This document shows, piece after piece, positions 12,576-22,599 of a stretch of DNA of 64,000 nt. The stretch's first letter is position 1. Every line of letters begins with the position of its first letter. The DNA comes from Theropithecus gelada (taxonomy: Eukaryota; Chordata; Mammalia; Primates; Cercopithecidae). The stretch is from positions 83,457,578 through 83,521,577 of the forward strand of contig NC_037681.1 in the NCBI RefSeq assembly GCF_003255815.1. The letters are read 5' to 3'. Both the position numbers and the translations under genes were made by a program. The notes beneath the pieces are model-generated. The model did not search any database. It was not told where the DNA came from and was given only the letters and a program-made list of their open reading frames with translations.

Positions 12576-13719
12576 CCTAGTTTCAATATTGTTGTGTCTG
12601 AGAAAATAAGGAGGTCTGGGGAGTGGTAGATGGGGGAACAACCAAGTGGAGCAGTCAGAATGCACACATTATTGATGAAGTTTGCCGTCTTGTGTGGGTG
12701 TGGTTCATTGCAACCCAAAACAGTTTTAGTAGTAACAGCAAAGATCACTCATCACAAATCGCCATGACAGATATAATGAAAAGATGTAGAATATGGTGAT
12801 GATGGCAGCGGCGGGCCGTCTGGAGGGGTGGCTGCCATCACGCCTGCTACAGCAGGGAGGCATGGCTGAGGCCACACGCTCCAAGCGGCTGGCAGGAACT
12901 GGGGACAAGCAGGAGCCCCACCCCTTCTGAGTTGGGGCTGGAGCTCCCTGGGTGCTACTAAATCTGCCCAAGCCACGCTGCAGACCCAGGTACCCCTCTG
13001 CTCTTGGACCCTGGAGCAGGCGGGAGCCCTGCCCTCCTGGGTGCAGCTGCAGCTGTCTAAGTTGGGGCTGTGGACCTGGGCTTCCCGCTGCAGGGAGCAG
13101 GCAGGAGTCCCAACCCCCCCGGCACAGCTTGCCCAAACTGCGGCTGCAGACCCAGACATCCCTGTACTCTTGGGGGCCTGTGAAGCTTCCCCTGCCCCCT
13201 CAGGCTTGGAAGTACCTGCTCCTGCTATCTGGCTTCTCCCTGCTGTTGGCACCTGCTCCAATCTTGGAACAAAGTTGGAGCTGAGCTCGGGTGCTGTCAC
13301 AGCCTGGCCAGGTGTGCACATGCTCAGGACACTGCTGACACACCAGCCCCCTGCCACCTTGGCATCAGATCCCTTCTGGATTGTGGGCACTGACGAGCAT
13401 AGGAGGGAAGCCAATGGGTGGCTGAGGGCAGCTCCATGCTGGCCTGCAGGCACCTGTTGGCACCTACACCCTAGGCACCATGAATGGCAGCAGGAGGTAG
13501 GTTCCTGGGTAGAAGGAGGAGGGTCTCCAGTGAGGCCCCACCTTCAGGCCAGGAAGGGCCTGAAGGCTGGGGTCCAGGCTGCCAGTTCCACAGACCAGAG
13601 TGGGGGGCTGTGGTGCTTTTTCCAGGCTGCCCATGGACCAGTGAGCATGCAATTCCTCTTCTCTGAGGCCCATGTAAGCCCTGGGCTCTGTCAGAGCTGA
13701 GCAGATATCAGGACAATCA

Positions 13720-14110
13720 GCTGCAGAAAGAAGCAACCCATTCCAGAGGCCTCTTCTCTTCTAAGAGCTGGGAAGTTGATGGAACTACTTGCCTGCAGAG
13801 AGGAGCAACCCACTCCAGGACCTCCACCCTGCTGAGAGCTTGGAATACACCGAGACAACCAGTTGCAAAGAGGAGCAACCCATTCAAGGGCTTCCTGTCT
13901 GCTGAGAGCTAGGAAGACAATGGGATGACCTACCTGCAAAGAGGAACAACCCACTCCAAGGTCTCCTCTCTGCTGAGAGCTGCAGAGTTGACAGGATTAC
14001 CTACCTGCAGAGAAGAGCTTCCCACTCCAGGGTCTCCTCTCTGCTGGGAGCTGAACACTTGTCAGGACACCCTGCTTGTGGAAGGGAGCTACCTACTGCA
14101 TGTCTCCTCT
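13720..14110 (+). repeat. 71-bp tandem repeat array (six units) inside the LTR
   Basis: The core GAGCAACCCACTCCAGG and its variants recurs near 13733, 13805, 13875, 13946, 14017 and 14088, giving spacings of 72, 70, 71, 71 and 71 bp. Each unit also contains CTGCTGAGAGCT. Tandem U3 enhancer units are known in HERV9 LTRs. Confidence 0.85.
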
Positions 14111-14127
14111 GAGCTGTTCTGTTGCTC

Positions 14128-14133
14128 AGTAAA
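14128..14133 (+). promoter_or_regulatory. Candidate LTR poly(A) signal AGTAAA
   Basis: The AGTAAA lies in GTTGCTCAGTAAAGCAGCTC, where the HERV9-type consensus has AATAAA. This variant hexamer would be weaker. Retention in the sense orientation of EHBP1 makes premature polyadenylation conceivable, but there is no evidence that it is used. Confidence 0.45.
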
Positions 14134-14884
14134 GCAGCTCTTTATCTTGCTCACCCTCCACTTGTCTGTGTACCTCATTCTTCTAGTTGCAGAACAAGAA
14201 CTCAGCTCTTTTAGCCCCATTGAATGGCAGGGTTAAAAGAACTGTAACATAAACAGGGCTGAAACATGCCCTTTGCTCACCACATTGCAGGTGAAGAGAA
14301 GAAGAGAAGAGCTGCTGCCCATCAGGGAGCCCATATCTGGGAGCTCCCCGTGCCAGGGCTGTGACTCCCTCTTTGGGGCCCTGTGGTTCCTGGCATTTCC
14401 AAGCTTCCAGGTGCCACCATGTTCCTCAGTGCCAGATGTGGAAACTGCAGTGCACCTGGTCTACCTGCAGCCTTGCAGAGAGCTGGTGCCCATGCCACAC
14501 ATGGAGCTTCCCACTCTGCTACAGCAGCTGGTGTGTCTGACTGCACAGTGGCTAGACCCCACTCTCACTCACACTCCCCTCATCACTCCATGCCTGACTC
14601 GCCCTTGGTAGACATGGGATCCAGGTTGGTAGCGTGAGCCAAGTGCAGCATGCCAGGCCAAGTGGGTGGAATGAATCCAGCAGGCCTGAGCTAAAAACTC
14701 AGGCAGAGACACCACCGGCCACAGAGGTTTCCAGCCAGAAAAGCTACATCCCAAGGATCCTGTAGCAGTACGAATTACCAAAATGTGACACAGACATGAA
14801 GTGAGCACATGCTGTTGGAAGAATGGTGCTGATAGACTTGCTAATCTTAGAGTTGTCACAAACTGTCCATTCGTAAGGTGGCAG

Positions 14885-15262
14885 ATGAAATTAAGGTTGT
14901 TAATAAGCTGACCATGACATAGTGGAAAGTATGCTAGGTTATCCGTGTGGCTCAATATAATTACCAGGGTGCTTAAACAGTAGAGAGTGGCAGAAGAGAA
15001 AGTCAGCACATGTGATGTGAGAACAACTTGGCCCACTGTTGCTGGCTTTGAAGATGGAGTAAGGGAGTCACAAGTTAAGGAGTGGCTTCTAGACTTCTAG
15101 ACAAGGGTGGCTTCTAGAAGCTGGAAAAGGGAGGGAAGCAAATCCTTCCCCATAGGCTCCAGAAAGGAATGCAGCCTAGCAAACATCCTAATTTTAGCCC
15201 AGCAAGTCTTCTGATCCCCACAATAGTTGGATAACAATTTTTTTGTTGCTTTAAGCAAAAAA
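14885..15262 (+). repeat. MaLR LTR (MLT1-like) inside Tigger1
   Basis: Typical MaLR blocks are in order: GGTTATCCGTGTGGCTCAAT, CAGAAGAGAAAGTCAGCACA, CTGGCTTTGAAGATGG, CTTCTAGAAGCTGGAAAAGG and TCCAGAAAGGAATGCAGCCT. It is flanked on both sides by Tigger1 sequence. The subfamily is uncertain. Confidence 0.55.
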
Positions 15263-15329
15263 ACCCCTCTTTACTTAATAAAAAATGCAATATCTGGGAA
15301 GTGCAATAAAATGTGGTATGCCTATAGGT

Positions 15330-15475
15330 ATTTGTTAAGTCTGTTTCCATGTTAATTTGTGTCTCTATAGAATGTAAATTCCACAAGGACAATATCATGT
15401 TTGTTTTTGTGTCCCAAGAATAGGTCTTGGCACAGACTGATAAATAAATATTTGTGCAATAGATGAATAGTTGCA
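15330..15475 (+). repeat. L2 3' end fragment
   Basis: The blocks CTATAGAATGTAAATTCCAC, CTTGGCACAGACTGATAAAT and AAATATTTGTGCAATAGATG follow the L2 3' consensus order. Confidence 0.65.
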
Positions 15476-16459
15476 GGCAGCCATATTATAAATGCATATT
15501 CAATGATTTAGTTCAAATAAAATTTAGCATGTGTCCTTAGATTTACAGTGTTAAAGAACAGTACTTTTAATGTCAAATTTACAACTGTGTTCTACTCCAA
15601 TCATTTTCTTTCTTTCCTTACTGAATAATCTGAATCTATTTGCTGTATCATAATATCTACATTATTCCTAGGTTTTAACTTTGGAAACATCAGGGATTAC
15701 CTGTAGTATCCTAAAAGGTTCTTATTTGAATTGTCTAATTTTCACCCACTGGGTGATAATTTCACATATTCAGAGTTGTTCGAAATATAGATGACTCATG
15801 TAAAAAATTGTATCTTAAATTTGTTTCTCTGTCCTTTCTTGTTCTCTTTTATTGTCTTTATTATCAGATTTTTCTAAAGCATATACTCTAAAGTTGCCTT
15901 AAAATAACAGATCCTATTAAAAAAAAACAGGAGTAGAAAATAATAACTTTTGCTTGCTTTTCTTGTTTTAGTACTGGTTTTTAAAATGCAACATGAAGAC
16001 ATATTTATTGTGTACATAATTCATGCATTTATATTCTTAAAACTTTTTGTTTAAATTTAGAATATTAAACAAATGACAAATATTTTCTATAGTATCAGAG
16101 TATATATTTTATTCTGTTTTTAATGTATGTGTTTAAAACACAGTTCTGTTTTACAAATATAAAATGTGAAAGCCAGTGTCAGCTTCTTGGGTTATTATCT
16201 CGTTTTGTGTTTATTAACATAGTTTTTATGTTACTAGTATACATTTTAACAATAAAATGTTTTCTATTTTAAAATATGGGTACAGCATAACATTCAGTTA
16301 AACATATCTGTTACGGTTCATAAAAATAACATCCACTGAATGTATTCTGTTGATTAACCAAGCATCTCCTCTTTGTCTTTTTGGGTAACAGCATGCTCCT
16401 ACTTCTCTTTAATTAAATGACCTTACCTTATATTTGTCTTGACTGGCTTCTGTTTACAG

Positions 16460-16564
16460 AAATTGTAAACCAGTTGAATGCTCTGAGCAGCTTAGATGAA
16501 GATCAAGATGACTGCATAAAGCAAGCAAATATGCCTTCAGCTAAATCAGCCAGTTCCTCTGAAG
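16460..16564 (+). CDS. EHBP1: EHBP1 coding exon, 105 nt, probable alternatively spliced cassette
   Basis: The exon encodes 35 codons reading from EIVNQLNALSSLDEDQ to SAKSASSSE. The first Glu codon is split after its first base (the exon opens with AA) and the last Glu is split again after G, so inclusion or skipping keeps the frame. The acceptor is TTTACAG and the donor is G|GTCTAAG, with C instead of A or G at +3, which is weak. From memory, human EHBP1 occurs as about 1231- and 1196-residue isoforms differing by 35 residues, exactly this length. The peptide is acidic and serine-rich, lacks an NPF motif and lies between the C2-like domain and the NPF cluster. Its start resembles the start of the next exon (ELINKLNFLDE), suggesting an old exon duplication. 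Gene identity is firm; the isoform assignment is recollection plus length arithmetic. Confidence 0.9.
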
Positions 16565-17216
16565 GTCTAAGAGCTTTCCTCCTTTCTTTCTGCTTCTGAT
16601 TGCCTGTATTTACTGTGACCTGCTACCTCTTGACTTCTGTCTGTACTTAGCTGTCAGTTTTGTCTTTGTGCTTTTCCTTGAATGTTTTCTTTGGTAATTT
16701 GTAGTGCACCAACAGGCAACAAGATAACAGAACTTATCTTTAGCAAAGTCTTGTGTCAGGATCCTTGATAGTGGTTTTAAAACATTTTCAAAGTGCAATG
16801 TCATATAACATGCTATTTCTTGAGTGTGTTTATATATTATAAATATATTGTTTTTAGAATATTTGCTTACCATAAGCCCATTTCAGTTATTCCTGTTTGG
16901 TAGTGATGAATGTTCTTTCTAAAAGTCTATGTCAGCACTTTTTTTATTGGCTCAAATTAAATTGAGATGGAAGTTTCTTTAGTATAGTTCATTATCTGAC
17001 ATAATTTTCAATTAATACTCAAATGTTTGTTTTGTTTTATTTGAAAATGTTGGTATGCTACAAAATACTTCAATGGCATTCTGTCATTGGTAAAATGCTA
17101 TATACTATTATTTGCAGGTATTATTCGTGTGAATTTTTACCATTTGAAATGTTTCACAAATGATCAATACTTACACTTAACCATAAGAGGAAACTAACCC
17201 ATATGTTTATTTTCAG
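16565..17216 (+). other. EHBP1: EHBP1 intron, 652 nt
   Basis: This short intron has donor GTCTAAG at 16565 and acceptor TTATTTTCAG ending at 17216. I see no clear transposable element in it, only AT-rich unique sequence, which is unusual among the introns of this window. The absence of repeats could reflect splice-regulatory constraint around the cassette exon, but that is inference. Confidence 0.85.
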
Positions 17217-17339
17217 AGCTTATCAACAAACTTAACTTTTTGGATGAAGCAGAAAAGGACTTGGCCACCGTGAATTCAAATCCATTTGATGACTCTGATG
17301 TTGCAGAATTAAATCCATTTGGAGATCCTGACTCAGAAG
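17217..17339 (+). CDS. EHBP1: EHBP1 coding exon, 123 nt, NPF motifs 1 and 2
   Basis: The exon encodes 41 codons starting inside a split Glu (G|AG) with ELINKLNFLDEAEKDLA and ending DPDSE with the last Glu codon split as GAA G. It contains two Asn-Pro-Phe motifs at 17279-17287 (NPFDDSD) and 17312-17320 (NPFGDPD). Both are followed by acidic residues, the context favoured by EHD-family EH domains. EHBP1 is a cytoplasmic adaptor that links EHD1/EHD2 and Rab8/Rab10 membranes to the actin cytoskeleton during endocytosis and recycling. The acceptor is TTTTCAG and the donor G|GTAGCAAG. Phase matches both neighbouring exons: the upstream exon ends in G and the downstream one starts with AA CCG. Nothing is broken, and identity rests on my recognition of the EHBP1 protein sequence. 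Confidence 0.95.
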
Positions 17340-18238
17340 GTAGCAAGTTTTTCCTGTCCTTTTAAAGTCTTTGTATAGTCAAGTTGTCTTGAACTGTAAG
17401 GGCAGGAAAATATATTCTTAAGAGACTAACAAAAAAAATTATTGTTTATAATGATATTGTGTTCAATACCACTTGGAGTTGATCAGCAATTCTGGGTCAC
17501 TTCTATGGAATTGCTTTTAAAGAAAAAAGAAAGCCTTACGTAAACATTTACATGGGGCTTTACAAGTCTCATTCATTTGGTCTACCAAGTAAGGTCAGGG
17601 ATATACTGATTTTGGGGTGGTGGAGGTAGCTTCTCTATATGGATCATTTTCCCTGACACTCAGTCTCATGAGCCCTTCTGACCCTAACTCTGTGTCTCTC
17701 TGGCTGAGATTCTCTAGCTGAGAATTAGTAGTGAGAGTGAGTTATGCATGTGAAAACATGGAGCAGAGAGTAGGTTAAGAACTGCTGCTATTATATATAT
17801 ACAGCATACTCGTGAGGTGTAAAACCAGGGATTTTTTTTCCTGAGTCATTTTTCTTATCAAGTAGTTTTGAACTCATAAAGCCTGGCTAAGGGCTGTTGC
17901 AGAAGTGAGACTTCTGTTTGATTGAACTCTGTATGCTTAACATAAATACAAGAATGATTAACCACTGTTTACATCTTTTTTGACTGCGTCTGAGAAATCT
18001 TCATGAGTTTTAAAGAATTTTGCTACTGCCTGTCATGGTGAAAATGAGGTTTTAGCTTCAGGATTCACTCTGTTATAGCAATATCATTTCATAATTCCTT
18101 CTCCTTCTCCTCTTCCTTTACTTTCTCCCTTCTTACCAGACTCCAAATTATTAATAGGAAGTTTGTATTCACAAGTTTTTATTTTGTTTGAAGGCTATAT
18201 ATTATGAACGTATTTTAAATCTTAAAAAGGTTACAGTA

Positions 18239-18538
18239 GCTAGGCATAGTGGCTCATGCCTATAATCCCAGCACTTTGGGAGGCTGAGGCTGGCGGATCA
18301 CCTGAGGTCACGAGTTTGCAACCAGCCTGACCAACATAGAGAAACCCCATCTTTACTAAAAATACAACAAGTTAGCCCAGCATGGTGGCGTATGCATGTA
18401 ATCCCAGCTACTCGAGAGGCTGAGGCAGAAGAATTGCTTGAAACTGGGAGGCAGGGGTTGTGGTGACCAAGATTGCACCACTGCTCTCTAGCCTGGACAA
18501 CAAGAGCGAAACTCCATCTCAGAAAAAGAAAAAAAAAA
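18239..18538 (+). repeat. Alu, full length, plus strand
   Basis: It starts GCTAGGCATAGTGGCTCATG, has both arms and ends with an interrupted A tail at 18520-18538. Confidence 0.95.
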
Positions 18539-18564
18539 GTCAAAATAAATCGCAGAGGCAGTCA

Positions 18565-18665
18565 ACAACTACCTCTTTTCATAGATTAGGAGGCTGAGAC
18601 CGAGAGAAGTTAAATGATTTGACTTTAGGTAGATGGAAGTGGAGTTGGAGCTAAGATTCTTATCA
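18565..18665 (+). repeat. MIR fragment
   Basis: The blocks GGAGGCTGAGACCGAGAGAA and GTTAAATGATTTGACTT match the MIR core (GAGGAAACTGAGGC, GTTAAGTAACTTGCC) with divergence. Confidence 0.6.
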
Positions 18666-19161
18666 GGTATCTTCTTTTGACCACACAACTTCTTGATTTT
18701 GTACTACATACAATTAAGTATATTGAGTTCAAAAATATTTACAAAATGTTTGAGACATTCAGTATTTGAAATTTCTATTTTAAAATCAAATAAGTTTTCT
18801 AAATGTAAGTCTGTTATCAGAGGTATAAAAGAGAGTGGCAGACAACACGTAAGATCATATTTCTATGTAGAAGAGGTAAGCCAGCCTGATTCAGAATCTT
18901 TAATTATACCTGTAGAGCCAAACAAATACATGTCAACCAGAGTTCTCTTTAAATATATGCCTATTAGAATCTTTGGAGTAAGTATTTTTTATTATAAAAA
19001 TATTTTTATAGAAATAATTTATCTTTATTGATTAAAAACTTGCAGCCTCAAAACAGAAGTATTTGGGGAAGAAAAAAATGTGTTGCAATTGTTCAGATGG
19101 TTCTTTTTTTGGTTTTACAGCTTCAGTTCTCCTCTTATATTTATGTGCTTGAGTGGCTTTT

Positions 19162-19449
19162 TTTTTTTTGAGACGGAGTCTCACTCTGTCACCCAGGCTG
19201 GAGTGCAGTGGCACACTCTCGGCTCACTGCAACCTCCAACTCCCGGGTTCAAATGTTTCTCCTGCCTCAGCCTCCCGAGTAGCCTGGATTACAGGCGCAT
19301 GCCACCATATCCAGTTAATTTTTGTATTTTTAGTAGAGACGAGGTTTCATCATGTTGATTGGGATGGTCTCAATCTCATGACCTTGTAATCCACCCACTT
19401 TAGCCTCCCAAAGTGCTGGGATTACAGGCGTGAGCCACCACACCTGGCC
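19162..19449 (-). repeat. Alu, full length, minus strand
   Basis: It runs from GAGACGGAGTCTCACTCTGT to GAGCCACCACACCTGGCC. Target duplication: CTTGAGTGGCTTTT before and CTTGAGTGACTTTT after. It forms an inverted pair with the Alu at 19494. Confidence 0.95.
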
Positions 19450-19493
19450 CTTGAGTGACTTTTTAAGAAAGCTATTAAATGTAGGCTGGGCAC

Positions 19494-19770
19494 AGTGGTT
19501 CACACCTGTAATCCTAGAACTTTGGGAGGCCAAGGCGGGTGGATTGTTTGAGACCAGGGGTTTGAGATGAGCCTGGCTGACATGGTGAAACCAATCTCTA
19601 CTTAATATACAAAAGTTAGCCCAGTGTAGGGCACGCACCTATAATCCCAGATGTTCGGGAGGCTGAGGCAGGAGAATCACTTGAACCCAGGAGACAAAGG
19701 TTGCAGTGAGTCAAGATCGTGCCACTGCACCCCAGCCTGGGCGACAGAGTGAGTGAAACTCCAGCTCGGG
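19494..19770 (+). repeat. Alu, full length, plus strand
   Basis: It starts GGCTGGGCACAGTGGTTCAC and ends GAAACTCCAGCTCGGG. The tail has turned into a GA dinucleotide repeat. Confidence 0.95.
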
Positions 19771-19772
<2 letters not shown>

Positions 19773-19808
<36 letters not shown>

Positions 19809-19822
19809 AAGGAAGGAAGGAG
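19773..19822 (+). repeat. GA-dinucleotide / purine microsatellite
   Basis: About fourteen GA repeats are followed by GGAAGGAAGG. It derives from the Alu A tail. Confidence 0.9.
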
Positions 19823-20385
19823 TCTTCTCTTAAACCCGCCTTTGTTGCCTATTCTAGCATCTTCAAATCTTGCTCTATAGTTTGTATACTTTCTTGCTTT
19901 TGGTGTTGTAACTGATGAATTTGCTTGGATTAATTTTTGCAATCCTCTTCCTGAAAGAAAGAAATAAAAACCTTATTTTTATTGACTCATTTTGTCAGTT
20001 TCTTAAGCATTTGAGCCCTGATATTTGTTAATACAAAATTGGATAGGAAAAACTTTACAGTCTCTCTTCCCTTATGGAGAAAAGCAAATGCTTAATTTAC
20101 ATGATTTTAAAGATTCTAGTGGTGTTAAGTTTGATTATTATCATGGTATTACAAAAGATACTATTGCTGAGTCTCTTCTTTAATGTAGGCTATGTTTAAA
20201 TTCATTTCAAGTATTGATTTACTATGATTTTATGACTTCTCTTTCACACTTTTTACTTGCTTCACCATGGTGTACAGAATTTCAGCTCAGAAGTTTTCAT
20301 TTTGTGTTCTTTTCAACATAAAGACAAATTTTCTGGGCTAACATCTAGAGTATACGTAGTCTGATTTTAAAATATAAAAGTCATT

Positions 20386-20680
20386 GGCCAGGTGCAGTGG
20401 CTCACACCTATAATCCCAGGCCTTTGGGAGGCTGAGGTGGGCAGATCACCTGAGGTCAGGAGTTCAAGACCAGCCTGGCTAACAGGGTGAAACCCCATCT
20501 CTACTAAAATTACAAGAAATTAGCCAGGCATGGTGGCATGTGCCTGTAATCCCAGCTACTCGGGAGGCTGAGGCAGGAGAATATCTTGATCCTGGGAGAC
20601 AGAGGTTGCAGTGAGCCGAGATTGTGCCATTGCACTCCAGCCTGGGCAACAAGAGTGAAACTCTATCTCAAAAAAGTAAA
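20386..20680 (+). repeat. Alu (AluS-like), full length, plus strand
   Basis: It starts GGCCAGGTGCAGTGGCTCAC. A perfect 12-bp target duplication, ATAAAAGTCATT, lies at 20374-20385 and 20681-20692. Confidence 0.96.
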
Positions 20681-21054
20681 ATAAAAGTCATTAATAAATG
20701 TCAGTCATAAAATTTTTATAATAATCAGATTAAGTTGTTTGAAATGTCACTTAGGAAACAATTTTTCTTGAGAATTTCAATAACCAATTTCCTGCCTTCC
20801 TCTCACAGAATATTTTAGCATTGCATAGTATAATTAAAATTACTTTTAATACACTATGACTTTTGGCTTGCTGAAATTTTTCTACAATTTGATAAAATAT
20901 TTTTATCAGCAAATCTTAGACAGTTTTATTACAAATTCTTGTTTTGTTTTAAAATGCTAACAAACATAAAAGAAAAAGCCTCATGCTAAGTACTGCTACT
21001 ATTATAGTAGTTTTGTATTTTGAGTCAGAGTTTTATTTTAAAAGTACCACTGAA

Positions 21055-21348
21055 GCCGGGCACAGTGGCTCACGCCTGTAATCCCAGCACTTTGGGAGAC
21101 TGAGGCAGGTGGATCACTTGAGGACAGGAATCCAAGACCAGCCTGACCAACATGGTGAAACCCTGTCTCTACTAAAAATACAAAAATTAACCAGGTGTGG
21201 TGGCACATGCCTGTAATCCCAGCTACTCATGAGACTGAGGTGGGAGAATCGCTTGAACTGGGGAGGCAGAGATTGTAGTAAGCCGAGATCGCACTACTGC
21301 ACTCCAGCCTGGGCAACAGAGTGAAACTGTGTCTCAAAAAATAAAAAT
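21055..21348 (+). repeat. Alu (AluS-like), full length, plus strand
   Basis: It starts GCCGGGCACAGTGGCTCACG and ends GTGTCTCAAAAAATAAAAA. Near-identical flanks AAAAGTACCA indicate the target duplication. Confidence 0.95.
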
Positions 21349-21726
21349 AAAAGTACCATCGTTTTCAAATTAAAATTTGAAATAATAAAAGCTAGAAAAA
21401 CTTGGTATCTCTATCAGCTTACCAGTATTATTATAGTGCTTTCAACCTGAAGATTCTTATGTTATTATTGATCGGATTTAAGTTATATTGAAAAAATATT
21501 CTCATTAAAAACTCTAAAGATTTAAGGTCTTTTAGCATACAGAAACCTGTTCTTTGAAAACTTTGGGGAAACAATTTCAGTGGCATGTGAGTATATTTAC
21601 AACACAGGACAGAATGAATTATCAGATCCCTGAGTGGTCTGTGCTTATGTAAATACCAAAGAACATTTCAGAAATGAGTCAGTTTCCTGTTCTTTTTATT
21701 TTATTTTATTTATTTTAGTTTTCTGG

Positions 21727-22016
21727 GTTTTTTTGAGACAGAGTCTCGCTCTGTTTCCCAGGCTGGAGTTCAGTGGTGCAATCTCAGCTCACTGCAATCT
21801 CTGACTCCTGGACTCAAGCGATTCTCCTGCCTCAGCCTTCTCAGTAGCTGGGATTGCAGGCACCCGCCACCGTACTGGGCTAGTTTTTGTATATTAAGTA
21901 GAGACAGGGTTTCACCATGTTGGCCAGGCTGGTCTCGAACTCCTTGACCTCAAGTGATCTATCCACCTTGGCCTCCCAAAGTGTTGGGATTACAGGTGGA
22001 AGCCACTGTGCCCAGC
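21727..22016 (-). repeat. Alu, full length, minus strand
   Basis: It runs from TTTGAGACAGAGTCTCGCTC to GAAGCCACTGTGCCCAGC. It abuts a second minus-strand Alu monomer, probably by insertion into that element's A tail. Confidence 0.93.
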
Positions 22017-22024
22017 GTTAAATT

Positions 22025-22179
22025 TTATTTTTGAATTGAGGTCATGCTCTGTCACCCAGGCTGGAGTGCAGTGGTACAATCATGGCTCACTGCAGCCTTG
22101 AACTCTTGGGTTCCAGCCATCCTTCCACTGCAGCCTCCCTAGGAACTGGGACTACAGGTGCACGCCACCACAACCAGCC
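22025..22179 (-). repeat. Alu left monomer (FLAM-like), minus strand
   Basis: A T-rich start leads to GAGGTCATGCTCTGTCACCC and on to CACGCCACCACAACCAGCCC, about 150 bp. The outer flanks TTCCTGTTCTTTT (21684-21696) and TTCATGTTCTTTT (22183-22195) bracket it together with the preceding Alu. Confidence 0.8.
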
Positions 22180-22599
22180 CATTTCATGTTCTTTTAAAAA
22201 CAGAAATTTGTTATGTATCAGTTTGTAATGGCAAGCTGGTAGACTATAATAAAAGAATATAATTTTGCACATCTAAGAAAACATTTTCAAAATTGACATA
22301 TCATAATGTTAATACTGTTAGATACTGCAGAGGATCTCAAGAAACAGTAAAGATCCAAAAATGCCATTTTTGGGAGTACCATTCCTGGAGAAATTGACAG
22401 AGGTTTTATATATCACATCTTCTGAACATTAAGAATACTTAACCCCTCTAAAGTATATTATTGTTTTATTATTGCTTTGCACTTTCTCAGCCCCATAGAG
22501 CTTATTAATTTAATAGTCATATTTTTGAGAATACTAAACAATATTAGAAAATATCATATGGTATTAATGTGATTTAATTCATCTGCTTTTATTTCATAG

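Larger units (their letters stand above)
12797..14767 (+). mobile_element. Solitary ERV1-type LTR, LTR12/HERV9-like, plus strand
   Basis: A GC-rich U3-like region (12800-13720) is followed by six 71-bp tandem units and then GAGCTGTTCTGTTGCTCAGT with an AGTAAA poly(A)-type signal (14128-14133). Next come CTTGCTCACCCTCCACTTGT and the U5-like part (GACTCCCTCTTTGGGGCCCT, then TACATCCCAAGGATCCTG). That order is the one I know from HERV9 LTRs. It has no internal gag-pol-env, so it is a solo LTR. It lies within Tigger1; the ends are near TGATG and GTAGCA, and the short target duplication is unclear. Same orientation as EHBP1. The family name is from memory. Confidence 0.7.
11198..15326 (-). mobile_element. 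Tigger1 DNA transposon (pogo/TcMar), split by two LTR insertions
   Basis: The left end (CTTGGAGATATTGTGAGTTT, then GGTTTCCCAGTGTATATAAA) and the right end (GTGCAATAAAATGTGGTATG, then CCTATA) match the Tigger1 termini. The internal sequence matches up to about 12796 and resumes at 14770 (GAATTACCAAAATGTGACAC). The transposase reads on the minus strand. The gap holds an ERV1-type LTR, and a second gap at 14885-15262 an MLT1-like LTR. The element is inactive. Confidence 0.85.
1..16459 (+). other. EHBP1: EHBP1 intron (3' part), upstream of the cassette exon
   Basis: This is intron sequence ending at a good acceptor: a pyrimidine-rich stretch and TTTACAG end at 16459. No open stretch in it matches the upstream C2-domain part of EHBP1, so the previous exon lies left of the window. 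It contains interspersed repeats listed separately, long AT-rich unique sequence, and no coding segment I can support. The intron call follows from the exon structure downstream. Confidence 0.85.
17340..22599 (+). other. EHBP1: EHBP1 intron, 5260 nt, Alu-rich
   Basis: The donor is GTAGCAAG at 17340 and the acceptor is TATTTCATAG ending at 22599. The intron holds seven Alu or Alu-monomer insertions on both strands (18239-18538, 19162-19449, 19494-19770, 20386-20680, 21055-21348, 21727-22016, 22025-22179) and an old MIR fragment. About 2 kb is Alu-derived. Confidence 0.9.

Noticed and set aside
12752..13700. Overlapping long open frames, 233 codons on - (12752-13453) and 219 codons on + (13041-13700)
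   Set aside because: They lie in the GC-rich U3-like part of the LTR, where stops are rare. The peptides are low-complexity Pro/Ala/Gly-rich and match nothing I know.
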